Shown here in pieces: positions 49,001-59,072 of a stretch of DNA of 64,000 nt. Under the pieces are notes generated by a model. That model had not been told where the DNA came from. It made no database searches and saw only the letters and a list, made by a program, of their open reading frames with translations. The stretch is from Mya arenaria. Taxonomy: Eukaryota > Mollusca > Bivalvia > Myida > Myidae. The stretch lies in assembly GCF_026914265.1 (NCBI RefSeq), contig NC_069135.1, positions 575,001 through 639,000 on the forward strand, in the 5' to 3' direction. The first letter of the stretch is position 1; each line of letters begins with the position of its first letter. A program made the position numbers and the translations under genes.

Positions 49001-52000
49001 GTAACGAGAGCGTCTGTATTGGTTCTCTATATGATACTGATGTAACGAGAGCGTCTGTATTAGTTCTCTATATGATACTGATGTAAGCAGAGCGTCTGTA
49101 TTGGTTCTCTATATGATACTGATGTAACAAGAGCGTCTGTTTTGGTTCTCTATATGATACTGATGTAACGAGAGCGTCTGTATTAGTTCTCTATATGATA
49201 CTGATGTAACGAAAACGTCTGTATTAGTTCTCTATATGATACTGATGTATCGAGATCTCCTGTATTAGTTCTCTATATGGTACTGATGTAAAGAGAGCGT
49301 CTGTATTGGTTCTCTATATGATACTGATGTAACAAGAGCGTCTGTATTAGTTCTCTATATGATACTGATGTAACGAGATCTCATGTATTAGTTCTCTATA
49401 TGATACTGATGTAACGAGAGCGTCTGTATTAGTTCTCTATATGGTACTGATGTAACGAGATCTCCTGTATTAGTTCTCTATATGATACTGATGTAACGAG
49501 ATCTCCTGTATTAGTTCTCTATATGATACTGATGTAACGAGAGCCTCTGTATTAGTTCTCTATATGATACTGATCTAACGAGAGCGTCTGTATTAGTTCT
49601 CTATATGATACTGATGTAGCGAGATCTCCTGTATTAGTTCTCTATATGGTACTGATGTAACGAGATCTACTGTATTAGTTCTCTATATGGTACTAATTTA
49701 ACGAGAGCGTCTGTATTGGTTCTCTATATGATACTGATGTATCGAGAGCGTCTGTATTAGTTCTCTATATGATACTGATGTATCGAGAGCGTCTGTATTA
49801 GTTCTCTATATAATACTGATGTAATGAGATCTCCTGTATTAGTTCTCTATATGGTACTGATTTAACGAGAGCGTCTGTATTGGTTCTCTATATGATACTG
49901 ATGTATCGAGAGCGTCTGTATTAGTTCTCTATATAATACTGATGTAATGAGATCTTCTGTATTAGTTCTCTATATGGTACTGATTTAACGAGAGCGTCTG
50001 TATTGGTTCTCTATATGATACTGATGTATCGAGGCGTCTGTATTAGTTCTCTATATGATACTGATGTATCGAGATCTCCTGTATTAGTTCTCTATATGAT
50101 ACTGATTTAACGAGAGCGTCTGTATTGGTTCTCTATATGATACTGATGTATCGAGATCTCCTGTATTAGTTCTCTATATGGTACTGATGTAACGAGAGCG
50201 TCTGTATTAGTTCTCTATATGATATTGATTTAACGAGAGCGTCTGTATTGGTTCTCTATATGATACTGATGTATCGAGAGCGCCTGTATTGGTTCTCTAT
50301 ATAATACTGATGTAACGAGAGCGCATGCATTTGTTATCCTTAATTTTAAGTCAATCAAACACCCTTATTTTCTGGCAGTCCGACCGGGCGCCCCTAGCGA
50401 ACTTGAAATTGTGTCCAAGACCAGTAACTCTATCACGCTTAGCTGGAAACCACCCAACAAGGCAGGCTACTCGCGCATACACACGTACTATCTTTTGATG
50501 AGGGAACTCGACAAGGGAGTATCGTGGAAGCTCGTCGCAAAGTTACAAGTAAATATAAACTTAAATGTAAAGCCCCAAAAGACATGCAAGAATTTGCTTT
50601 AAAAAATATAATTATACAGTCAAACCTGCATTAAGAAGCCATCTTTGGGAAAAGGTCCAAGTGGCTGATTAAGGCAAGTGGCCACTAAATCCAGGTTTGA
50701 AATTTTCTCAACTTTAGCTTTGTTTACAAAGAGGTCGAATTTATATCTAAACAACTACCTCACATCACCATCAGTGCCACCAGTACCATTATCATCTTAG
50801 AAATTAAAGCACAAAAGTGGATAAAATAATTTTACTGCACATATTTAAGAACTTGAATAAAAAACTTCCGTCTTTACATGCAGGCATTTGATCGGTATAT
50901 GGACTACCGCGTGACGGGCCTCCATCCCTCCAACCCCTACCGCTTCCGTGTGAACGCCGAAAACGCGGTTGCAATCGGGCCTAGCGCAGAGACGGTCACG
51001 GTAGAAACGGCAGAAATTGAACCGGGTATGATGGTAATAGATGCGTCGAACTGATAGTTTTCGTTTAGGCGACCAACCTAAGTGTGCCTTGTAACCAGTC
51101 TATAATAAACAAAAATTGACTTGACTTGACTTATCTATAATGCATTCGATAAAAAGCAAAAAGTGTTCTTGCAATTATTTTATAACTGCATTTGTATTTC
51201 ATCCGATAACCGAACGTTCGATTGCAGAAATATAAACAGTTCAATGACAGTGCTAAAGTTGTAAGAGAATTTTCGGTTGTCGCCAAAAATATAATTAGTA
51301 ATAATCATTGCTTTCCTAACAGAGCGCCCGTCTCCGCCGGAAGGGCCGATAAAGTTCGCTCGGATATCCCACAAATCCATTACCCTCTCCTGGCGGCCGC
51401 CTCTAGAAGATGGAGGTAAGCCGATTACCGGATATGCTGTTGAGTTCCGGGAAAAGGAATCCTCCCGCTGGAAGAAAGCTGGCGTATCTGAGCCCGACAG
51501 GATGCGGCACACAGTGAACATGCTTCCGGAAGACGTGTTTTTCTACTTCCGGGTTGTCGCTATGAATGACGTTGGCAACAGCGACCCGCTTGTCGGCGGC
51601 AAAGTGAAAACGAAACTGCTGGAAATACCGTTGTGTAAGTTGTGTGTTATTGAATTTATAATACACAGATAAATAGATTTGCACATGTGTCCACGGTGCA
51701 AGCCGTTGAACCCACAGGGGGTTCTCTCGAAACCCCTGTGGTTGAACCAGCATTTTGAAAAAATATACTTATTTATTCGGCAAATGTTACAAAGTCAGAA
51801 TTGTCCATACTTCTTATTCAGCTCGACGCTCATCCTTCCGGATTCCAAGTCGGGCGGAGGACACTCGCGAAAGCCGGAATACCACCGCCCGAAGTCGGCC
51901 ATCCCACGTGTCCGGAAATGACGTTCATCTTGACCTCCATCCTGACGATGACGTCACAGCCCAATCTCCGTTCGTGCCTCAGAGTGATTTCTTTAACATG

Positions 52001-52564
52001 CACGATATTGGGAATATTTCCACCAGACATTCTGAAAATAAAACACGTCATTCACAGTATTCACCATTACCGAAAATGCGCGCTAATTTTACGAATGGTT
52101 ATATTATCAGTTCAACAAGATCAAATAATACTCCTCGTAAAAAAACTAAGAATCTTAACAGACATGCCAATGCTGATTATGAAGACATTGACAGGTCAAA
52201 AAATGAAAACGCAACAAACAATAAACATGATGATTACAATGACAAAGATGATCCTGTTGATCGGTTTAGCTATACCACTAACGACCGAGGGGGTCGGGAC
52301 ATTGGTCGGGACGCTGATGGAGGCGGTCGGAGCATTGGTTGGGAAGCTGACGGTAGGGTTCGCGTCGCCGACGGTCCGTTCGACTACCGGCACACGGACG
52401 ATGACATGCGGAACTATCAGTCACCAGTTCCTCGCCACTCCGGCCACCTCATAGGAACCAGCCCAAGTGTGCACAGTTCGCAGCAAGACACGGCCCGCTC
52501 GTACCGGGCCGGGTACCAGCTACCAAACCCGTCCAACGTTGCCTACAGTCAGGGAAGATACTGA
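46061..52564 (+). CDS. Membrane-anchored protein with three fibronectin type III domains (9 exons in model, 648 aa)
   Basis: Model exons: 46061-46063 (the ATG only, before GTAAGT), 46869-47052, 47193-47282, 47742-47905, 48165-48303, 50379-50548, 50884-51025, 51323-51634 and 51822-52564. They total 1947 nt and stay in frame through every GT-AG junction. Exon 2 has a hydrophobic span (VMAVVTCLLLVMCAVVIVCV) followed by basic KPMKVRRPRKGILKK. Three FN3 domains follow, beginning RPEAPFGLDVQNPS, RPGAPSELEIVSKT and RPSPPEGPIKFARI, then a 247-aa disordered D/N/R/S-rich tail with poly-GRD-like stretches. Each FN3 domain is bounded by phase-1 introns; domains 1 and 2 also have a phase-0 intron inside, domain 3 does not. 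The basic run after the span suggests N-out/C-in, placing FN3 in the cytosol, unless upstream exons change this. The first exon is the least certain part; the rest is firm. Function unknown. Confidence 0.8.
46300..46494 (-). mobile_element. tRNA-derived SINE in intron 1 of the FN3 gene
   Basis: The minus strand starts with a tRNA-like head: box A region GTGGTCTAGTGGTTACACAC and box B GGTTCGGGTAG about 45 bases apart. A unique body follows and an AATAAA-containing end near 46310. The anticodon arm is degraded, so it is not a functional tRNA. Family not named. Confidence 0.6.
48470..50330. repeat. 41-bp minisatellite, about 45 units, in an FN3-gene intron
   Basis: Unit GATACTGATGTAACGAGAGC followed by GTCTGTATTAGTTCTCTATAT; starts at 48541 and 48582 give 41 bp. 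Two subtypes alternate: CGAGAGCGTCTG and CGAGATCTCCTG, the second commoner in the right half, with GGTACTGATTTAA variants. The left half is more uniform. It lies between the exons of FN3 domains 1 and 2. Confidence 0.97.
50615..50705. mobile_element. Short MITE-like repeat
   Basis: CAGTCAAACCTGCATTAAG at the left faces AATCCAGGTTTGAAATTTT at the right, with GTGGCTGATTAAGGCAAGTG inside. I recall similar dispersed repeats in molluscs. It sits inside an FN3-domain-2 intron. Confidence 0.45.
51050..51135 (+). mobile_element. LINE 3' tail remnant
   Basis: TCTATAATAAACAAAAATTGACTTGACTTGACTT combines AATAAA with a (TTGAC)n tail, the 3' end type of LINEs. No coding part remains. It lies in an FN3-gene intron. 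Confidence 0.55.
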
Positions 52565-52829
52565 CCTATGGCTTCGGGCACAGCAGTATGCCCTTAATGC
52601 ATCACGTCGGATGATCATATCCCCGTTAACACTTCTTACTTTTAGGAGGATTGTTTACTTTAGTCAGAGTACAATTCATTGTTAATGCAGTGTTATGTTG
52701 TCTTACGCAATTCCTATATACAATACAAATGGTACATGTATTACTGTTGTTTTTCTTTATTATAAATCATATAGTTCATGTTTAAATCTTAACCGCATAT
52801 TTGTATATATAATAATAATAATAATAATC

Positions 52830-52870
<41 letters not shown>

Positions 52871-53559
52871 TATTATTATTATTATTATTAATTATTATTA
52901 TTATTATCATCATCATCAATATCAGTCCCTGTTTTATAATTTTTCCGGTTATAGTATGATTCTGCCTACAAATTGACGTTTCAGATAGGCCTTAACTTTA
53001 CTGTTGGAACGGGTTACTCGTCTTATCAACGAAATGACGCCGACTTTTCCGATTGAGTAGTATGTTGGTAAAAAAAAGTGTGTGATTTAATATGTAGTAG
53101 ATAACTTTTAAGATTTATACAAATGTAACCCTTACCATTTGTTTTGACCTTATCTTGAATTTAAGTACAGATGAATTCGTCCATCTACTTTTAGATGATA
53201 GATAACGGGCCACGGTACCATCGTACTGCACACTTTTTTGTTTGGTGTTTTACTGTTTAAAGTTGTTTTTCATAATGAATGTTCTTGGTTGTAAATTTAT
53301 TTGATGATAAATGTGTTTTTTCTCATTAAACCATTTTTTAAGCTTTCAAAATGATCACGGACTTATAAACTGTATATATCATGTTCTGTCGCAAAATGCG
53401 TAAAACAGAATTAGTTTTGATATAATACAGTTTTTTTTACAATTGACTTTTTTCCTTTCTTATAAATTCTTATACATACTTGTATGTATTTCTAGCAACA
53501 CATATATTTTATTGCAGTATACTAATACTTAAAGAGAGGCAATATTTTAAAGTGTATTA
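52565..53559. other. 3' UTR/flank of the FN3 gene
   Basis: Contains a palindromic microsatellite at 52810-52918. No other gene seen. Confidence 0.4.
52810..52918. repeat. (AAT)n-(ATT)n palindromic microsatellite
   Basis: About 19 AAT units turn directly into about 13 ATT units, then ATC. The two halves are complementary and can form a hairpin. Confidence 0.95.
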
Positions 53560-54005
53560 TAAGGTGCTACAGCGACCCGGTACGTTGGTACGGCGATCCG
53601 TGTAAGGTACGGTGGTAAGGCAGCCCGTGTAAGATACGCTTGAACGGCGACCCATTTACGGTACGGTGGTACGGCAACCCGTGTATGGTACGCTGAAACG
53701 GCGACCCGTGGTGTATTGGAAGGTGGTATGTTGATCCGTGTATGGTACGCTGGAACGGCGACCTGAGTATGGTACGGTGGTATGTTGACCCGTGTATAGT
53801 ACGCTGGAACGGCGACCTGTGTATGGTACGGTGGTATGTTGACCCGTGTATGGTACGCTAGAACGGCGACCCGTGGTGTATTGAAAGGTGGTATGTTGAC
53901 CCGTGTATGGTACGCTGGAACGGCGACCTGTGTATGGTACGGTGGTATGTTGACCCGTGTGTGGTACGCTGGAACGACGACCCGTGTATAGTATGGTGGT
54001 AAGGC
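53560..54005. repeat. Tandem repeat of about 27-bp half-units (54-bp higher-order)
   Basis: Alternating halves TGGTACGCTGGAACGGCGAC-CCGTGTA and TGGTACGGTGGTATGTTGAC-CCGTGTA, about 16 in total. The left part is more diverged. Confidence 0.88.
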
Positions 54006-54965
54006 GTTATATCTTGAGATTATTTATTTCACACAAATAGCTCAAAATGATTCATTTCTCAATAACGTACATTTTATGAGACGATATTACAAGACTGTAG
54101 GGAACTTATCAAATAACACTTACATTTACTTATGCACAGCGGTGTAACGCCAGTGATATTTTTTCCGCGACACGACACTTGCATCATATGCGAAGTGTAT
54201 TGTACAGTGCACAGTAAATAATAAAATTGACCATACCTTTATTGCATAAAACACTTTATAATGTTAATAGCATGCAACATACTATGTACAATTGACGAAG
54301 AAACAACTCAAACGCAGTTTTCTGGAGCAACAACACATAATTTATATGTTATTATACAACCTACAGTGTGTTATGATGTGTAAAATGAAATTATAAGTAA
54401 GTGTTTGGTAGGATGATAACATTTGAAACATTAAGTGGATGCTTTGGACTATAAAATATATCAATGAGTACACAGTAAATATATATCTAAAGTTAAATAC
54501 TTAGTGTGTTTTTTTTAAATATTATCTTTAGATTATACCGTTAATTGATTGGGAAAATAACAGCATAAATATATCAATAAAAATGATCTTCATCGTATTT
54601 TTTTAGGTTCAGCCTACATGTAATACATATATTTCCTTGCAGTATATAAACTCACTAGCTTGAGAGTTATTAATTTGAAAAGATCTCATACTAAGCATTA
54701 AGGCAAATAATAATATTGATAAGTAAATAACTTGTTATTAATTTGTTTTTGTTTTTTAACAAAAATATTTTTCAGTCTGATAAAAGCTTGTTTTTAACAA
54801 ACCAATTTGGTTGCATTGTTTTGATGCGTAAAACGATTAAAACTGGAGTTTGTTTGGGTGCCTGCTTTACTTACAATTAGTGATGTTTGTTGTTCGCAAT
54901 TAATCAAACAATTATTGGTAATCAAACCATAAAACTTCAAACAATTATTGTTAATCCTATTTTAA
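54006..54965. other. No gene recognised
   Basis: AT-rich DNA between a tandem repeat and the 3' end of the large LINE. Confidence 0.4.
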
Positions 54966-57900
54966 ACAGAACAGAACAGAACAGAACAGAAAATTTATTT
55001 TGACTTAAGCATATAAACAGCTCATCGTCACATTACACAACATACACAATACGCATACACATACAAATAAATAATACATAGATGATTAAATGCATGAATT
55101 ATTCAATTTCTCTATATATGGTGATAGAGAAAAAACAACAACAACAAAACAACAACAACAGCTTTCATCGCGCCTATAGATACCTGTGAGAGTGTTCACT
55201 CCCTACTCTCCATAGAGGAACGTTTAGGCAAATGTTAGGCAAGGGTACTTTAAAAGAATACAGTGGTTTGATCACTAAATAGTTATCAGCGCAAAGATAA
55301 CAGTACAAATACAACTAATCTTAAGACCTTACAAAACACATGGGATAACATCCAGTACAAGGATATAAATATTTCTAGAAAAAGCATATATGTATTCAAA
55401 CATAATCATTTCTTTCTTTGAAAGCTTTTAAACAATAAATAGCTAGTTTAACCAGAAGAGGTTTATTATCTGTTTGCAGTAAGGTAATAAATTTTTCCAT
55501 ACTAGGATGTCTTGAATAGTAATTTGGCAAATACCTTCTACGAATTTCAGCATATAGTGGACATCTTAAAACGAAATGGTACTCGTCTTCTATATCGTTA
55601 AGGTTGCAATAGGTACATTTTCTATCATGTCTTGCAATACCATTATGTCGGCCAACTTCAATATTTAACCTATGGGAAGATAGCCGTAATTGTGCAAGCA
55701 CTTGTCTGTATTTGATATTGTCTAATAGAGAAATATAATTAGAAACTTGGTAATTACATTTAAATTTTTTATATATATCTAATGAACTACAGCTATCCAT
55801 ACCCACTCTCCATTCTGAGATATAAATATCTCGTAATCTATTTCTAAGCAGAGGTACAAATGCAGACATATTCACTGATTCGGGGAATAACCAAACATCA
55901 TTAAAACCTGAGCGTTGTAATACATCTCGAACATTCGAGGCCCAATTTATGACAACAGGATTTAGTTCTACTTCACTCACTTCCTTTAAAATGATAGTTC
56001 TTAAAATACAATTCTTAGATTTGCATGTAAACAATTTAACAAAGTATTTAATGCATCGCATGTATCTTTCAATATACAATGGGAACCGGCCCAGCTCGCT
56101 ATATAGAGAAAGAGTATTTGTCGACCTTTTCACTTTGAGGATCCATTTACAAAACCTTTTTTGCACTCTTTCCAAACATTCATACTTACCAAATCCCCAT
56201 ACCTCCGATCCATAATTAAGTATAGACATAACATATGCATCAAACAGATTAAAAATAATATGGACAGGGGCGAGTGTATCTTTTATAACCGCAAATAGAC
56301 TATTCATAGACCTTATAGCTTTGCCAGCTAAAGTTTTAGCTGCTTGAGCAAATGAGCCACCAGATGAGAAAACAACACCAAGATAATTGAAGGAATTTAC
56401 GATTTCTACAACAACACCTTTATATTTCCATTCAACATTTTGCGACAATCTACCGCCTTTTCTAAATACAACTATTTTAGTTTTTTCAATATTTACAGTG
56501 AGATTCCAGCGATCACAGTATGTTTGTAAGTTATCTAATGACGTCTGAAGGCCTTCTTTCGACTCTGACATTAACACAGCATCGTCTGCAAACAACAACA
56601 TAAAGATATTTATTTCATCGAGAGAGATCCCGGCATAAGTTCCTTGTTGCATATGTAACTCTATATCATTTAAAAACAGAGAGAAACAAATCGGGGAAGT
56701 TATTTCCCCTTGAAATAATCCGACATTACTATCGAAGAAATCAGACAATGTCCCAACATGTTTAACACAAAGCTTCACTTCCTCGTACATTGAGCGTAAA
56801 AGGGCCAGTAATTTACCATCGACGCCGGATTTTATTAGTTTATACCATAGCCTGCTCCTACTTATACTGTCATACGCCTTTTTAAAGTCCACAAAACAAC
56901 AATACAACTTCTTTTTAGAGTTTAACTGTCTTTGAATCAATGATTGTAATATAAATATGGGATCTACTGTACTACAATTGTTCTTAAAACCAAATTGTGC
57001 ATCCGTGAGAACATCGTACTCCATCGCCCATTTCTTAATCCTCTCATTTAATATACCGGTGAACAACTTTGCAAAGCAACTGATCAGTGTAATCCCCCTG
57101 TAGTTGTTAGGGTCCGAAAGGTCTCCTTTCTTATATATGGGAATAATAGCCCCGTTAGCCCATGACTTGGGAAACGTGCCCTTGTTAAGGATAGTGTTAA
57201 AAAACAAATGCAATGGCTTGATCAAAACCGGAACACTGGTTTTAAAATATTCGTATAAAACATTATCTATGGAACATGCCTTATTATTACCAAGTCTACT
57301 AATCGCCTTTAAAATTTCTTCTTCACTGATTAATCTATCAAGACAATCAAACGTAGGTGAATTACCATTATTGTTCCTATCAAAATCTGCTAAAAACTCA
57401 GAGCTTAAATCATCATCATGGTCCTGAGCACCAGACATCAACCCTTCGAAATATACCTTAAAATCCTCATTTGGAATATCGTCACCCTTTTGACATGTAG
57501 CCTTTACCCTAAAAATCTTCCAAAACTCCCTAGGTGATTTTCTACGCATGTCATTCATTTTTTTACTACGCTCTGCGTGAAATGATAATTTGGACTTTCT
57601 ACACTGGTATTTATAATCTTTTTTGGCCTGTAAAACTCTCTCTCTCCCTTCATTACCTGATGCCTTATTAAAATTTGTCAAGTATTCTTTATATACTAAT
57701 AACTTTTGTTTGCAACTCTCATCATACCAATCTTTTTTATTCTTATCACCATCAATGAAATAAGTACGGGCGGGCCTCTTTGACCTCTTAGAAAAATATT
57801 TATCACCCTTACTGCAAATATAATTTGTAAAAATAGACGTCAATGTATCAATATTGCAGGTCCCATTGATTTCTACGTTTAAATCCCGCTCGAGGCAATG

Positions 57901-58870
57901 TATATCAGTTGACAAATCATCAACAAAAACAGTCTGGAAATTTGGATCCCATTTATAATAGGTATTTCTATATTCCGACTTTGTATGTATTAAAGTATTA
58001 ATTTTCACTGCGAACTTCACGGGTGCATGATTTGAGAATACATTAAAATCGCCAACCTCAAAACTCGACAATGAATCAAAATTATCCAATGATGTAAGTA
58101 AATAATCCACTAAGCTCTGACCGTTATGTGTCATGCACGTGAACTTGCCGGGGTCATTGAACAGACGACCATTCACAATACGTATATTTGTAGCCTTACA
58201 CAAATCAAGCATACAATCCCCAAAACGGTTGGAGGTAAAATCACGTGATTGCCGAGGCGTGGGAAAATCTATCTCATCTACGTCATCGCTGTCAAGGCTA
58301 CGATCAAACTCAATGTAATCCCTTTTATGACCTACTCTACTATTTGTATCACCTGTAATAAAAAGTTTACCAAATTGACTGAAATATGTAATATCCTGCT
58401 CTAACTGCATAAATAAATCAATATCATAAATGGCATGTACCGGGCTTGCTTCCGGGCTTATATAAGTAGCACAAATGTAAATATTTGACTCGAGATTAAA
58501 AAACAACTTATCGAACTTTAGCCATACTATGCAATCAATAGTATTTCTAACAACAGATACCCCCTTTCTTATATTATTTTTGATATAAATGATGATACCA
58601 CCACTCGGACGTTTTGCCCTGCGGTTTTGAAATCTCCTAAATGAATGAATTGGTTTACTATAATTTTTTAATTCAATATTTGATCTAGAATTTGTCCATG
58701 TTTCGCTTAAGCATATAACATCATACTTAGAAATAAAATCAACAAACTCTGGTGATGATCGTTTTTCAGCACTAAGACCTTCAATGTTCCATGACAAGAA
58801 TTTAAAGGTATTACCTTTTTAGTGATAATTGCTGGTACTCGACATCTAATTCTTGATAATTTCTTTTAAT
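54966..58870 (-). mobile_element. Near-complete LINE (non-LTR retrotransposon)
   Basis: On the minus strand: a possible ORF1 end, a long open ORF2 (55396-58797), a 3' UTR of about 400 bp, an AATAAA signal and a (TTCTG)n tail at 54966-54990. The 5' edge is uncertain; it lies somewhere from 58820 to about 58930, and I could not define target duplications. The long intact frame implies recent insertion. Clade not certain; the layout (endonuclease, RT, C-terminal C-x2-C...H...C) suits CR1/Jockey/I-group elements. Confidence 0.85.
55396..58797 (-). CDS. LINE ORF2: endonuclease and reverse transcriptase (about 1133 aa)
   Basis: This is the protein that nicks target DNA and copies the element's RNA. 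Endonuclease/exonuclease/phosphatase motifs: SWNIEGL (residues 2-8), LSETW (about 30), FITGDTNSR (about 145), LVDYLLTS (about 226), FSNHAPVKF (about 255, where SDH is usual). RT: IIPIYKKGDLSDPNNYRGI (about 547-565), FVDFKKAYDSI (about 636), LFADDAVLM (about 735). A C-terminal CTYCN...HFVLRC zinc-like motif lies at about 1059-1080. The frame has no ATG at its front: position 58797 is TTG, and an in-frame TAA lies about 7 codons upstream. Translation may therefore depend on restart after ORF1 or on a non-AUG start. Confidence 0.93.
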   Translation of the reverse strand: MSWNIEGLSAEKRSSPEFVDFISKYDVICLSETWTNSRSNIELKNYSKPIHSFRRFQNRRAKRPSGGIIIYIKNNIRKGVSVVRNTIDCIVWLKFDKLFFNLESNIYICATYISPEASPVHAIYDIDLFMQLEQDITYFSQFGKLFITGDTNSRVGHKRDYIEFDRSLDSDDVDEIDFPTPRQSRDFTSNRFGDCMLDLCKATNIRIVNGRLFNDPGKFTCMTHNGQSLVDYLLTSLDNFDSLSSFEVGDFNVFSNHAPVKFAVKINTLIHTKSEYRNTYYKWDPNFQTVFVDDLSTDIHCLERDLNVEINGTCNIDTLTSIFTNYICSKGDKYFSKRSKRPARTYFIDGDKNKKDWYDESCKQKLLVYKEYLTNFNKASGNEGRERVLQAKKDYKYQCRKSKLSFHAERSKKMNDMRRKSPREFWKIFRVKATCQKGDDIPNEDFKVYFEGLMSGAQDHDDDLSSEFLADFDRNNNGNSPTFDCLDRLISEEEILKAISRLGNNKACSIDNVLYEYFKTSVPVLIKPLHLFFNTILNKGTFPKSWANGAIIPIYKKGDLSDPNNYRGITLISCFAKLFTGILNERIKKWAMEYDVLTDAQFGFKNNCSTVDPIFILQSLIQRQLNSKKKLYCCFVDFKKAYDSISRSRLWYKLIKSGVDGKLLALLRSMYEEVKLCVKHVGTLSDFFDSNVGLFQGEITSPICFSLFLNDIELHMQQGTYAGISLDEINIFMLLFADDAVLMSESKEGLQTSLDNLQTYCDRWNLTVNIEKTKIVVFRKGGRLSQNVEWKYKGVVVEIVNSFNYLGVVFSSGGSFAQAAKTLAGKAIRSMNSLFAVIKDTLAPVHIIFNLFDAYVMSILNYGSEVWGFGKYECLERVQKRFCKWILKVKRSTNTLSLYSELGRFPLYIERYMRCIKYFVKLFTCKSKNCILRTIILKEVSEVELNPVVINWASNVRDVLQRSGFNDVWLFPESVNMSAFVPLLRNRLRDIYISEWRVGMDSCSSLDIYKKFKCNYQVSNYISLLDNIKYRQVLAQLRLSSHRLNIEVGRHNGIARHDRKCTYCNLNDIEDEYHFVLRCPLYAEIRRRYLPNYYSRHPSMEKFITLLQTDNKPLLVKLAIYCLKAFKERNDYV

Positions 58871-59072
58871 CATCATGTTTATTCTAAAAACGTGCGAAAG
58901 TGTGCTTTTAAGAAAGACCGCCGAGCGATATTTGAGTTTTGAGCAAAATCCGACAAACCATAGTAAGAAACATTTATATTTCATTACTATACAAACGGAA
59001 AGAAAGATATCACACGCTCCCAGTCGTTCACATTTCAATATTATTAAACCAAGTATTATTCCGACCTTCGGC

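Noticed and set aside
51755-51821. Coding start of the FN3 tail at the ATG at 51755
   Set aside because: The acceptor at 51820-51821 joins in frame from the FN3-3 exon, so the upstream part is intron.
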